Part shown: piece by piece, positions 36,561 through 45,800 of the stretch
Position numbering within the stretch: the first letter of the stretch is position 1
Layout: each line of letters starts with the position of its first letter
Assembly (NCBI RefSeq): GCF_027923555.1
Contig: NZ_AP025523.1
Coordinates: forward strand, 1,988,484-2,052,483
DNA from: Vulcanimicrobium alpinum
GTDB taxonomy: Bacteria > Vulcanimicrobiota > Vulcanimicrobiia > Vulcanimicrobiales > Vulcanimicrobiaceae
DNA: 64,000 nt
Direction: 5' to 3'
Program-made: the position numbers and the translations under genes
Notes under the pieces: model-generated
Databases searched by the model: none
Seen by the model: the letters and a program-made list of their open reading frames with translations, nothing else
What the model was told of the DNA's origin: nothing

Positions 36561-37820
36561 ATGGCACCGCTCGCCAGCCACCTCGTCGGGTATCTTTCGA
36601 TGTTCCTCCAGCTGGGCATCCTGGCCATGCTGGCCGGGCTCGCCGCGGTGGTGCGCGCGTCGCTGGGCCGCCGCATGTTCGACGGGTGGACGGTCGGATT
36701 GCTCTCTACCGCCGCCGGGATGGGCGTTCTCGCGGCGACGGCGCTCCTGTACGATCTCCCGGCCCTCGGGCGCGCGCCGATGGCGACGATGCTGGTTGCC
36801 GCCCTCGAAGACGCCGGCGTCCTGTATTTCATCGCGGCGATCCGGCACGAGCGCCGGCGCCGTCTGCTGAACACGGCACCCGTTGCGGCGTTTGCGCTCG
36901 CGATCGTCGGCACCGCGGTCGCGACGCTGCTGCTGCCGACGTTCATCGCGGCGTACCGCGTGCACACCGCGCTGCTCGCCATGCTCTTCGCCTTCGCCGC
37001 GTTCGAGAGCATGCGCGGCGAAATCCGCGGCCTCGGCGCCGGACTGCTGACCGTAGCGCTCAGCGCCCTCGCGATCGACTACCTGCACCTTCCGCTGCTC
37101 GCGCTCGCCGGCGTGCAGTTCGCGCCTTCGTATCCCGGACTCGAAAGTTACCTGACCGTCGCGCTCGACATCGTGCTCGGCGTCGCGATCGTCGTTCAGG
37201 CGACCGACGCGGCGCGGGGCGAACTCGAAGAACGCAACGCCGCGCTCGCGCGCGCCGAGCGGCTGACCCGCGACGCCGTCTACGTCGATCCGCTCTGCCG
37301 CGTGGCGAACCGCGCCGCTTTCATGGACCGCATCGCGCAGCCGCCGCCGTACGGCGCGGTCGCGATGATCGATCTCGACGGGCTCAAGCGGATCAACGAT
37401 CGTTTGGGCCACGCCGCCGGCGATGCCGCGCTGACGACCGCCGCGCGCGCGCTGCGCAACGGTTGCGGCGAGTGCGGCACGATCTATCGGATCGGCGGCG
37501 ACGAGTTCGCCGGCGTGTGGATCGGGCTGAGCGCGGAGACCGTCGATACCCTGATCGAGGCGATCGCGCGCGAGATGGGCGGGACGGTGCACGATCCGGC
37601 GCCGGTGCGGCTGTCGTGGGGCGTCGCGTCGTTCGGACCGCAGCGTCCCTTCAACGGTGCGATCGTCGCCGCCGACGCGCAGCTCTACGACCGCCGCGCC
37701 GCGCGCGCGGAACACTACGCCGAACGCAGACGCCCCGGAATCGAGACCAAAGCGACGCCGGCGGCGAGAACGCAGACGATCACCGACGCCCCCATCACGG
37801 CGCGAAACCCCGCCAGGTAA
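36561..37820 (+). CDS. diguanylate cyclase with N-terminal membrane domain
   Basis: From the ATG at 36561 (ribosome-binding-site-like GGTGGAAG just before) the protein is 419 residues. Six or seven transmembrane helices (about 5-215) are followed by a short coiled coil (ARGELEERNAALARAERL) and a GGDEF domain with RIGGDEFAGVW intact. It should make cyclic di-GMP. No RxxD inhibitory site is seen before the GGDEF loop. An alternative GTG start at 36522 would overlap the hydrolase promoter region. The last 106 bp overlap the convergent MFS gene. Confidence 0.88.
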   Translation: MAPLASHLVGYLSMFLQLGILAMLAGLAAVVRASLGRRMFDGWTVGLLSTAAGMGVLAATALLYDLPALGRAPMATMLVAALEDAGVLYFIAAIRHERRRRLLNTAPVAAFALAIVGTAVATLLLPTFIAAYRVHTALLAMLFAFAAFESMRGEIRGLGAGLLTVALSALAIDYLHLPLLALAGVQFAPSYPGLESYLTVALDIVLGVAIVVQATDAARGELEERNAALARAERLTRDAVYVDPLCRVANRAAFMDRIAQPPPYGAVAMIDLDGLKRINDRLGHAAGDAALTTAARALRNGCGECGTIYRIGGDEFAGVWIGLSAETVDTLIEAIAREMGGTVHDPAPVRLSWGVASFGPQRPFNGAIVAADAQLYDRRAARAEHYAERRRPGIETKATPAARTQTITDAPITARNPAR

Positions 37821-39217
37821 CCTTCGCGCACGGCCCGCGCGACGGCGTCGCGATCGCGCGCCGGAACATCGCGCGGCACGCTGCCGCCGTAGAGTTTGCC
37901 GATCTGGTCGTGCACGACGCGCTGCGTCGCCGGGCTGAGGTGCTCGCGCGCGACGCGCGCCCCCATCCCGTTGACGAAGACGCCCGCCAGAATGAACCCG
38001 AAGAGCGCGATCGCGAGCAGGCCGGCGGTGCGCGCGACGGCGTTGTTCACGCCCGACGCGACGCCGCTCTCGGCGGTGTCGACGGCGTCGAAGACCGTCG
38101 TCGTCAGCGGTGCGACGAAGAACACGCCGCCGATCCCCAGCAGCACCGCCGCGGGGAAGAACGTCGTCCAGTACGAGCCGTCCAAGCCGGGAAGCGCGAA
38201 CGCCGCGAAGCCGAGCGCCGCGATGAGCGCGCCGGCGAGCAGCGGAAGCCGCGCGCCGAACCGCGCGATCAGACCGCCGGACCAGCGCGCCAGGAAGAAC
38301 TGCAGGAGGATGAACGGCAGCAGCGCTGCGCCGGCGGCGCTCGGCGCGTAACCGTGCACGTCGATGAGCACGAACGGAAGGAAGTACAGGCTCCCGCCGA
38401 TCGCGGCGTAGAGCAGCAGCGTGTAGACGTTCGCGCCGCTGAACGTCTTCGAACGGAAGAGCCGCAGCGGGAGCATCGGTGCCGGCGAGCGCCGTTCGAC
38501 GACGACGAAGGCGGCGCCGAGCACGACGCTCGCGACGAGCGCGCTCCACGCGAGCGCGTCCGGCGCAGCGCCCTCGGAGTGGATGAGCCCGAACGTCAGC
38601 AAACCGAGCGCGATCGTCGCGAGCACCGCACCCGCGACGTCGAGGCGCCGCACCATCTCCTCATCGCGGCTCTCGGCATAGCCGCGCCACGACACGGCGA
38701 ACACCACGACCGCGAGCGGCAGGTTCAAGAGGAACACCCACCGCCACGACGCGTGCTGCGCGAGATAACCGCCGATGATCGGACCCGCCGCACCGGTGAT
38801 CGATGCGAACGCCGACCACGTTCCGATCGCTCTGCCGCGCTCGGCGCCGGTGAACGTCGCGCTGATCAGCGCCAGCGACTCCGGCATCATGAGCGCGCCG
38901 CCCACGCCTTGCAGACAGCGCGCCACGATCAGCACGTCGATCGACGGCGCGAACGCGCAGCCGAGCGATGCGAACGCGAAGATCCCGACGCCGATGAGAA
39001 AGCAGCGTTTGCGCCCGTAGAGATCGCCGAGCGATCCGCCCAGCAGGATCAGCGACGAGAGAAAGAGCGAGTAGCCCTCGACGACCCATTGCACGGCGCC
39101 GCCGTCGGCGCCGAAGTCTTTCTGCAGGATCGGCAGGGCCACGTTGACGGCCGTCCCGTCGATGAAGCTCATCGCCGAGCCGACGATCGCCGCGATCAGC
39201 ACCCACGTCTTCGCCAC
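37715..39217 (-). CDS. MFS transporter, DHA2 (EmrB/QacA) family
   Basis: From the GTG at 39217 (VAKTWVLIAAIVGSAMSFID) the protein has 500 residues and about 14 transmembrane helices. Family motifs are FIDGTAVNVALPILQ (TM1), GGSLGDLYGRKRCFLIGV (TM2-TM3), and ESLALISATFTGAERGRAIG with GPIIGGYLAQHASWRWVFLLNLP (TM5). It is a proton-driven multidrug-type exporter. The open frame to 39361 would run through the divergent gene and is unlikely. The 3' end overlaps the cyclase gene on the other strand. Confidence 0.9.
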   Translation of the reverse strand: MAKTWVLIAAIVGSAMSFIDGTAVNVALPILQKDFGADGGAVQWVVEGYSLFLSSLILLGGSLGDLYGRKRCFLIGVGIFAFASLGCAFAPSIDVLIVARCLQGVGGALMMPESLALISATFTGAERGRAIGTWSAFASITGAAGPIIGGYLAQHASWRWVFLLNLPLAVVVFAVSWRGYAESRDEEMVRRLDVAGAVLATIALGLLTFGLIHSEGAAPDALAWSALVASVVLGAAFVVVERRSPAPMLPLRLFRSKTFSGANVYTLLLYAAIGGSLYFLPFVLIDVHGYAPSAAGAALLPFILLQFFLARWSGGLIARFGARLPLLAGALIAALGFAAFALPGLDGSYWTTFFPAAVLLGIGGVFFVAPLTTTVFDAVDTAESGVASGVNNAVARTAGLLAIALFGFILAGVFVNGMGARVAREHLSPATQRVVHDQIGKLYGGSVPRDVPARDRDAVARAVREGYLAGFRAVMGASVIVCVLAAGVALVSIPGRLRSA

Positions 39218-39233
39218 CCGACGGTGATCGGGT

Positions 39234-39836
39234 ATGATGGTCGCGCGCCCCTGCCCGCCGCGGAGAATCGCCATCGCCAAAGCCGCCAAGAAAAAGAAGA
39301 CCGCGCCGCCGGTGCGCGTGCCGAAGCGGCCGACGCCGGTGGAGCGCATCCCCCGCGTCATCGAAGACCCGACGCTCGACGATCACCTCGCGGTGATGAC
39401 GCGCGCCGTGATGCAGGCCGGGCTCTCGTGGGCGTTCATCGACGCGAATTGGGATGCCTACGCGGCCGCATTCGACCGCTTCGCGGTCGACGCGGTCGCT
39501 GCGTACGGCGAGGCCGAGGTCGCGCGCATCATGGAGACGGAGAACGTGATCCATTCGCGCGCGAAGATCGAGGGGACGATCAAGAACGCGCGCGCGCTCA
39601 TCGAGATCGCGAACGCGTTCGGCTCGGTTCGAGCCTACCAGGAATCGTTCGCCGGCTACGACGACGCGCGCAAGGACGCGAAGAAACGCTTCGCGTTCAT
39701 GGGCGACTTGAATGTCTACTACTGGCGCTTCCGCACCGGGGCTGCCGTCCCCGATCTCGAGGAGTGGATGAAAGGACAGGAACGCGACCATCCGCGGATG
39801 CGCGAGATGGTCGCGAACGCGAAAGCGCCGCGCTGA
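39234..39836 (+). CDS. DNA-3-methyladenine glycosylase I-like protein
   Basis: The 200-residue protein has a Lys-rich N terminus (KAAKKKKTAPPVRVPKRP), then the Tag-like fold: MQAGLSWAFIDANWDAYAAAF, ETENVIHSRAKIEGTIKNAR and FGSVRAYQ. The Glu normally five residues before AGLSW in Tag is replaced (TRAVMQAGLSW), so base specificity may differ. TATGAT spans the first codons (39233-39238), so the true start could be further downstream. It diverges from the MFS gene with a 16-bp gap. A role in alkylation repair is family knowledge, not proven here. Confidence 0.7.
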   Translation: MMVARPCPPRRIAIAKAAKKKKTAPPVRVPKRPTPVERIPRVIEDPTLDDHLAVMTRAVMQAGLSWAFIDANWDAYAAAFDRFAVDAVAAYGEAEVARIMETENVIHSRAKIEGTIKNARALIEIANAFGSVRAYQESFAGYDDARKDAKKRFAFMGDLNVYYWRFRTGAAVPDLEEWMKGQERDHPRMREMVANAKAPR

Positions 39837-39884
39837 GCCCGGCCACGCTGCGTGCAGCGTGACGGGATCGGCGCGGCTCCGGCC

Positions 39885-40526
39885 TCAGTTGTGGACGGTC
39901 GACGACTGGGCGCGCCAGACGTCGTTGGTTTCGCGGCGGATGCGGTCGGCCGCACCCGTGACCACGTTCTCGCCGTCGTCGCGCAGTTCGGCCAGCACGA
40001 TCTCCGGGATCACCTCGTTGATCTGCATGATCGAGCGCGCGTAGTCGGTGAGCCCCTGCCGTGCGATCCCCGCGACGGCGGTGTCGCCGAGTCCCGTCGC
40101 GGTGGCGTGGAGGAGCGTGTAACTGATCGCTGCGAGGTTGAGCGCAGTATAGTCGTCGCGCAGCCACTTCGTGACCTTGGTCTTGCGCGACGCGCCGATC
40201 GCGGTCGCCGCGTTGCCGAGAAGGCTCGACCATGCCGACTTGATTGGGCTCGCACCGTGGCCGCCGAGATCGTCGAGGCAGCGCTTCAGCGCCTCGATGT
40301 GCGCTTCGTTCTGCGCGCCGATCTGCGTCACCAACGTCAGCGCCTGCGGGTACGCGCTCACGTGATCCGATTTTTGCTGGCCGCCCAGCGGCTGCGAAAT
40401 ATGCTGCTCCAGCGCGAGCAGATCGCTCACGTACGCTTGCAGCGAGTGCCGTTCGTTCTCGCCGGACCCCTGCGTCGCAGACGAATCATAACGGACCGAT
40501 GGATCGTTCGTTCCTAGCTCACTCAT
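39885..40526 (-). CDS. ferritin-like four-helix protein
   Basis: The 213-residue protein is mostly helical after a polar N terminus: LQAYVSDLLALEQHISQPLG, QIGAQNEAHIEALKRCLDDL, LRDDYTALNLAAISYTLLHA and YARSIMQINEVIPEIVLAEL. The spacing of Glu/His (LEQH, NEAHIEAL, then DYTALN) resembles the YciE/YciF-type ferritin-like group. Metal binding is inferred, not certain. It stands alone between convergent neighbours; no promoter is obvious. Confidence 0.55.
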   Translation of the reverse strand: MSELGTNDPSVRYDSSATQGSGENERHSLQAYVSDLLALEQHISQPLGGQQKSDHVSAYPQALTLVTQIGAQNEAHIEALKRCLDDLGGHGASPIKSAWSSLLGNAATAIGASRKTKVTKWLRDDYTALNLAAISYTLLHATATGLGDTAVAGIARQGLTDYARSIMQINEVIPEIVLAELRDDGENVVTGAADRIRRETNDVWRAQSSTVHN

Positions 40527-40596
40527 GTTGGACGTGTACCCTCACGATGCACGTCTACGCGGCGGAGGCTAGGTGACTCGCTGCGGAGGCCGGAAC

Positions 40597-42132
40597 CTAA
40601 GCGCGCGCGATGCGCGTCTCGCGCCGGCGCACCTGGTCGGCGCGCAAGTGCAGGACGAACGCCGTTCCGTCCGCGGTACTCGACTGGAGGACAAGGGTGC
40701 CGCCTGCACGCTCGACCGCACGCTTTGCGATCGCGAGGCCGAGTCCCGAGCCCTCGACGTCGCCGCGCGTCGCGCCGCGGTAGAAGCGGTCGAAGATCGC
40801 CGCTTGATCGCCGGGTTGGATCCCAGGACCGCGATCCGCGATCGTCACGTCGACGCCGCCCGCGGAGGCGTCCGCTGCGATGCGCAGCGGCGCGTCGGGC
40901 GCGTACTTGATCGCGTTATCGACGATGTTCGCGATCGCTTCGTGGATCTCGTCGCGATTGCCGATCACCTGCGCGTCGACCGAGAGGTCGACGTCGATCT
41001 GCAGCGACGGCGCGAGGATCCGCCGTGCGTCGACGATCTCGTCGATCAGCGGCCGCAGGTCGAACGGCTCGGCCGGACGCGCGTCGTCGCCCTCCATCCG
41101 CGCCAGCAGCACGAGGTTGTCGATGAGCACGCGCATGCGAGCGCCCTCGGCCGCGACCGCCGCGAAGATGCGCCGCGACCGTTCGTCGCCGTCGTCGGCC
41201 TTGCGGCGCAGAAGATCGATGTACCCGAGCACGATGGTGAGCGGCGTGCGCAGCTCGTGGCCGGCGTCGGCGACGAACTGACGCATCTGCGTCTCCGCCG
41301 CCTGCCGCTCGGCGAACGCCGCCGCGACCTGCGCGGCCGCGGCATTGTAGGCCAGCGCGATCGCGTCGAACTCGCTTTTCCCCGCGACGGTGACCGGCTG
41401 CGGCGTGAAGTCGCGCGCGGCGAAGCGCTGCAACGCGTGCGTCACTTCGACGAGCGGTTGCAGCACCTGCGTCGTGATGTAGCGGCCGCCGAACCACGCC
41501 AGGAGCCCGACGAGCGCCGCGACGCCCGCGATCGCGAGCAGCAGCCACGTCGCGACGGCAAACGTCGCGTTCACGTCGGGGACGAGGCTGAGCGCCCCGC
41601 CGACGAAGTCGACGCGGCGCAGGCGGCCGCCGAATGCCGTTTCAAGCGCGAATCCGATCCGGCTGCCGTCGAACGCCTGATGGCGCGGATCTCCGCGCAG
41701 CACGATGCCGTTGACGACGAGCGTCGGCGGCCCGTCGAACGGCGGCGGGCCGTCGTTCGCACGCGCGGACGGCGGCCGCGGAACGGCGTGATGCGTCGGC
41801 GCGGGCCCGGGCTTGAGCAGCATCGGCCGCGTGTACTCGCGGCCGTCGCGATCGCCCGGCCGCGGCGGCCCCATGAACGCCACCATCCGCACGCCCGGTC
41901 GATTCATCCGCCCTTCGAATTCTTTGGCCGCGGCGACGAACGTTTCGCGGCGCATCACCGCGCGCGCGGAAAACGCTTCCGCTTCACGCGCGTCGGCGTC
42001 GATGTTGCCCTGCACCAGGTGCACGTACGCGTACAGCGCCGCCAGCGCCAGCGCGCTCAGGATGACCACGACGAAGGTGACCGCCGCGACGACATACCAC
42101 GAAGTCAGCCGGCGCGAGAACGACGCGAACAC
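40597..42132 (-). CDS. sensor histidine kinase
   Basis: The 511-residue kinase has TM1 (about 13-37), a periplasmic domain of about 150 residues with a Pro-rich stretch, TM2 (about 192-216), HAMP and then a HisKA domain. The phospho-accepting His292 lies in ADAGHELRTPLT. ATPase boxes are ANIVDNAIKYAPD (N), IADRGPGI (G1), FDRFYRG (F) and GSGLGLAIAK (G2). The start is GTG, 3 bp after the response regulator stop. The operon order is TonB receptor, regulator, kinase, so the signal may concern the receptor's substrate. Confidence 0.95.
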   Translation of the reverse strand: MFASFSRRLTSWYVVAAVTFVVVILSALALAALYAYVHLVQGNIDADAREAEAFSARAVMRRETFVAAAKEFEGRMNRPGVRMVAFMGPPRPGDRDGREYTRPMLLKPGPAPTHHAVPRPPSARANDGPPPFDGPPTLVVNGIVLRGDPRHQAFDGSRIGFALETAFGGRLRRVDFVGGALSLVPDVNATFAVATWLLLAIAGVAALVGLLAWFGGRYITTQVLQPLVEVTHALQRFAARDFTPQPVTVAGKSEFDAIALAYNAAAAQVAAAFAERQAAETQMRQFVADAGHELRTPLTIVLGYIDLLRRKADDGDERSRRIFAAVAAEGARMRVLIDNLVLLARMEGDDARPAEPFDLRPLIDEIVDARRILAPSLQIDVDLSVDAQVIGNRDEIHEAIANIVDNAIKYAPDAPLRIAADASAGGVDVTIADRGPGIQPGDQAAIFDRFYRGATRGDVEGSGLGLAIAKRAVERAGGTLVLQSSTADGTAFVLHLRADQVRRRETRIARA

Positions 42133-42135
42133 GGG

Positions 42136-42816
42136 CTAGTGTTCGCGCAGCGCGTAGCCCGCGCCGCGTATCGTGCGGATCAGCTTGGGATCGAAGCCGG
42201 CGTCGATCTTCGCGCGCAGGTACGACACGTACGTCTCGACCGCGCCCGGCCCGACGTCGCGATCGGTTCCCCACACCAGATCGAGGAGCTGATCGCGGGT
42301 GAAGACGCGCTCCGGATTGCGCACGAAGGTGAGCAGCAGCGCGTACTCGCGCGCCGAGAGTTCGATCCGCTGCTCGCCGCGTTTGACTTCGCGGCGGTCG
42401 AGGTCGATCGAGAGGTCGGCGTAGGCGACGATCGAGGGCTGTTCGAGCCGCGGCCGGCGCAGCGCGGAGTGCAGACGCGCCACCAGCTCCGACATCTCGA
42501 ACGGTTTGGAGATGTAGTCGTCGGCGCCGCGCCGCAGTCCGGTGATGCGGTCGTCGGTGTCGGCCTTCGCCGAGAGCATCAGGATCGGCGCCTCGGTGAC
42601 GCGGCGCAGCATCGGCAGCAGCGCGAGCCCGTCGACGAACGGCAGCATCACGTCGAGCACGATCGCATCGGGACGCCAGTCGCGCACGAGCTGCAGCCCG
42701 GCGCGGCCGTCGGGGGCGCTGCGCACCTCGAAGCCGTCTTCGTTGAGACCGAGTTCGAGCAGTTCGCGCAGGTGTCGCTCGTCGTCGATCACGACGACCT
42801 TCGGTGCGGCAGCCAT
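42136..42816 (-). CDS. OmpR/PhoB-family response regulator
   Basis: The 226-residue regulator starts MAAAPKVVVIDDERHLRELL. The receiver has the acidic pair DD11-12, phospho-acceptor Asp55 (IVLDVMLP), a conserved Ser/Thr region (MLSAKAD) and Lys in SKPFEM. The C-terminal winged helix has ELSAREYALLLTFVRNPERV and the recognition helix region VETYVSYLRAKID. It lies 4 bp after the TonB receptor stop and 3 bp before the kinase, so all three are one transcript. Confidence 0.95.
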   Translation of the reverse strand: MAAAPKVVVIDDERHLRELLELGLNEDGFEVRSAPDGRAGLQLVRDWRPDAIVLDVMLPFVDGLALLPMLRRVTEAPILMLSAKADTDDRITGLRRGADDYISKPFEMSELVARLHSALRRPRLEQPSIVAYADLSIDLDRREVKRGEQRIELSAREYALLLTFVRNPERVFTRDQLLDLVWGTDRDVGPGAVETYVSYLRAKIDAGFDPKLIRTIRGAGYALREH

Positions 42817-42820
42817 CACG

Positions 42821-45800
42821 CTACTGTTTGACGCTGCCGCCGCCGGCGCCCAGGTCGGGCGGCCGCACCACGAAGATCCCCATCCCCGGCGCATAGTCGA
42901 GCGGGCTGCCGAAGCCGCGCCGTCCGCTAGGCGCCGGCGAGGCGCCCGGTGCCGGCGAGCCGCCCGGCGACGGCGACGGACGCGGTCCAACGACGTTCAC
43001 GCCGACCTGGACGTCGTAACCCTTCGCCTTCGCCTCGGCCGGCGTCAGCATGGTGCCGTACGCGCAGGACGCGGCGGCGCGCAGCGGCGCGAGCGCGGCG
43101 ACCAGCTCCGGCGGCGGCGAGAACTGCGGCCGCGGCGACTGGTCGGTGCGCGGCGCGACGACGACGCGTTGCTGGAAACCAGCGGGGCCGCCCGGGCCTT
43201 CCTCGCCGCCCGGTCCGGGGCCGCCGGGGCCGCCCGGTGCGCCGGGACCGCGGCCGCCGCCGCCGTTCGCGGCGGCGCGCGCCCGCATCGCCTGCAGAAC
43301 GGAATCTGGAATCTTCGGCCCCAGTCCGAAGTACCACGTCCCCTTCGGATCGCCGTGCGGTGTGATCGCGAGTCCCTCGACATCGGGGACCGGCTTGCCG
43401 GCGGCATACGCCGTTGCCGCGGCGCCGAGCTGCGAGAGGACGCGCTGAGCTTGCGGCTGGAGATCCGGCGTGCACTCCGGCCGCGACGTCGCGAGCGACA
43501 GCGGGTCGACGCCCGGCGGCGGCGGGATGAACTTGAGGTTTCCGAAGCCCAGGCCGCGCGGCTGCCCCCCTTCGGCATTCGCCGTCGCCGCGATCGTCGC
43601 GGTCCCGCGCGCGCCGCGCGAGAGACCGGCGCCCGGCCGCGCACCGGTGTTGATCGAGTACGAAAGCGTGAAGGAACGCGGTGCGTTCGGACGCGCCGCC
43701 TGAAGCAGAAACCCGCCGCCGCTCAGCGCGATCGGCTGCGCGTACTGCAGCGTCGAGAAGTTGCCGCTCTCGGTGTTGAAGACGTTCGACTCGAAGAACG
43801 TCAGCCGTCCGATCCCGAACGCGTGCGAGACGCCCGCGTTGACGATCGTGTAGGGTGCGATGAACTGGTTGTTGTTGGCGCCCACGTAGCGCGCGTTCGC
43901 GAGCAGTTCGACCTGCGCCGGCGCGTAGAGCGCGTCGACGGTCAGCCCCGCGGTGTGCAGCGGACGGCCGGGAATCTGTTCGTTGAGCACGAGCGTGCTG
44001 TCGAGCCCGGTGTAGCGCGGATCGGCGGCGGTGACCGTCGCGCCGGTGGTCGAGTACGACGGGATCAGCACGACGTTGGGACCGATCCCGATGCGCGCGG
44101 TCGCGCTCACGCCTTGATACACGCGCGTCGTGCCGCCGATCTGCTCCTGCACGTAGACCTGCGGCGTCGCGCCCGGCGTCTGACACACGTTGCTGAAATA
44201 GCCGCCCACCTGCCCGAGATATCCCGGCGCGAGGTTGAGGCTGTCGGCGGTCACCTGCGCGCCGACGAGCTGACCGCTCTGCGTCTGCCGGTACGCGCTC
44301 AGCGAGAACTGGCCGTGCGTCCACGCGTGCGTCCAGCTCAGATCGTAACTCAGCGCAGACTGGTGCTCGGGCAGGTCGCCGGGTCCGTTGACGATCGCGG
44401 TGTCGGCGTAGCAGTTCACGCGCGCGGAGAGCGGATCGCTCAGCGTGCGCACGAGCCCGTTGGCCGGCTGCGAACTGCCGACCGAGAGCGAGGCGTTGTA
44501 CGAGTCGGCCGACGTCGGCTTCCACGCCGCGCCGAATCCGGCGAGCAGCGACGATCCCGCGCCGCTCGTTCCGGCGTACGAGATGTTCGGGCCGAGCGTG
44601 AGCTTGTCGTTCACCTTGTACTGATCGCTGAGCTGGATCTGCCGCGACGCCGTCCCGTACGTCGTCGGACGCACGAACTGCGCGCTCGTTCCGGTGAGGA
44701 CCAGCGGCGTGAACGTCGTGATCCCGGCGTATGTCGATCCCGAAAGCGTGAAGGTGTGCTTGTCGCGGGTGAGCGTCGCGCTCGCCGCGATCCCGCGCGC
44801 CAGCGAACCGTTCACCGACGAGGTCGGGCACAGCACCGGCGTCGTGCCGACCTGCGTCTGCGGCGTGCAGCCGCCGGGGACGTAGCGGTTGAGGTCGCTC
44901 GCGAGGTTCGTGTTGTTGTTGACGTAGCCGGTGACGGTCAGCGCGGTGTCGCCGATCAGCGACTGCACCGTTCCGTAGGCGAACTGGAACTTTCCGGAAT
45001 TGCCGTTGCCGGGGCCGATCCCGCAGGGAAGCGGCGTGACGAACTGCGTGCAGAGCGCCGAACTCGCCTGATTGTTCTGCAGCGCCGTCGCCATCAGCGT
45101 CGTGCGGTCGGTCAGCGCGTAGCGCAGTTTGACGAAGTCGCCGATGTTCGCGCTCTCGCCGCCGTGCGCGTAGTCGAATCCGCTCTGATCGAGATAGTCC
45201 TGGAACGTCAGCGGGCTGTTCCCGGCGCGCTTCGTGTGCAAGAGCGCGATCCCCAGCTTGCCGAACGAACCGGTCTCGCCGATCTGATAGTTGTAGCGGT
45301 CGTAGGTGCCGTCGGATGCGGCGAACTTCGTCTGCCACGTCTGCGTCGGCTGCAGAGTGCGGAAGTTGACCGAACCGCCGAGCGAGCCGGCCTGCGCCCC
45401 GAAACTCGCGCTCGCGCCGGAGAACAGGTCGGTGTTCACCGCGCGCAGGTTGGTCGCGGCGCCCGGCGCGCCGAGCGGGATCCCGTCGAGCGTCACCGCG
45501 GTCTGCGACTCGTCGTGACCGCGCAGGGAGATCGTCTGCGGCGCGTTCGGGTCGTTTGAGTCCTGGGTGACGTCGACGCCGGCGATCGACGACAGCGCGT
45601 CGGTGAGCGAATCGGAGATCTTGCGCACGGCGCTCGTGTCGTCGACGTCGGTCGTCGTCACCACGACGCGCGCGCGCACCGAGCCGATGATCTGCAGGCC
45701 GCCGTTGGTGCTTGCGTTGCTCGCGGTCGCCGCCGTTTGCGCCGTCCGTTGAACCCCGAGATCGACGTCGACGTCGACCTGCTTGTTGCCGAGCACCTCG

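Noticed and set aside
42542-45559. 1005-codon plus-strand open frame opposite the TonB receptor
   Set aside because: Antisense shadow; no domain pattern, composition typical of reversed high-GC codons.
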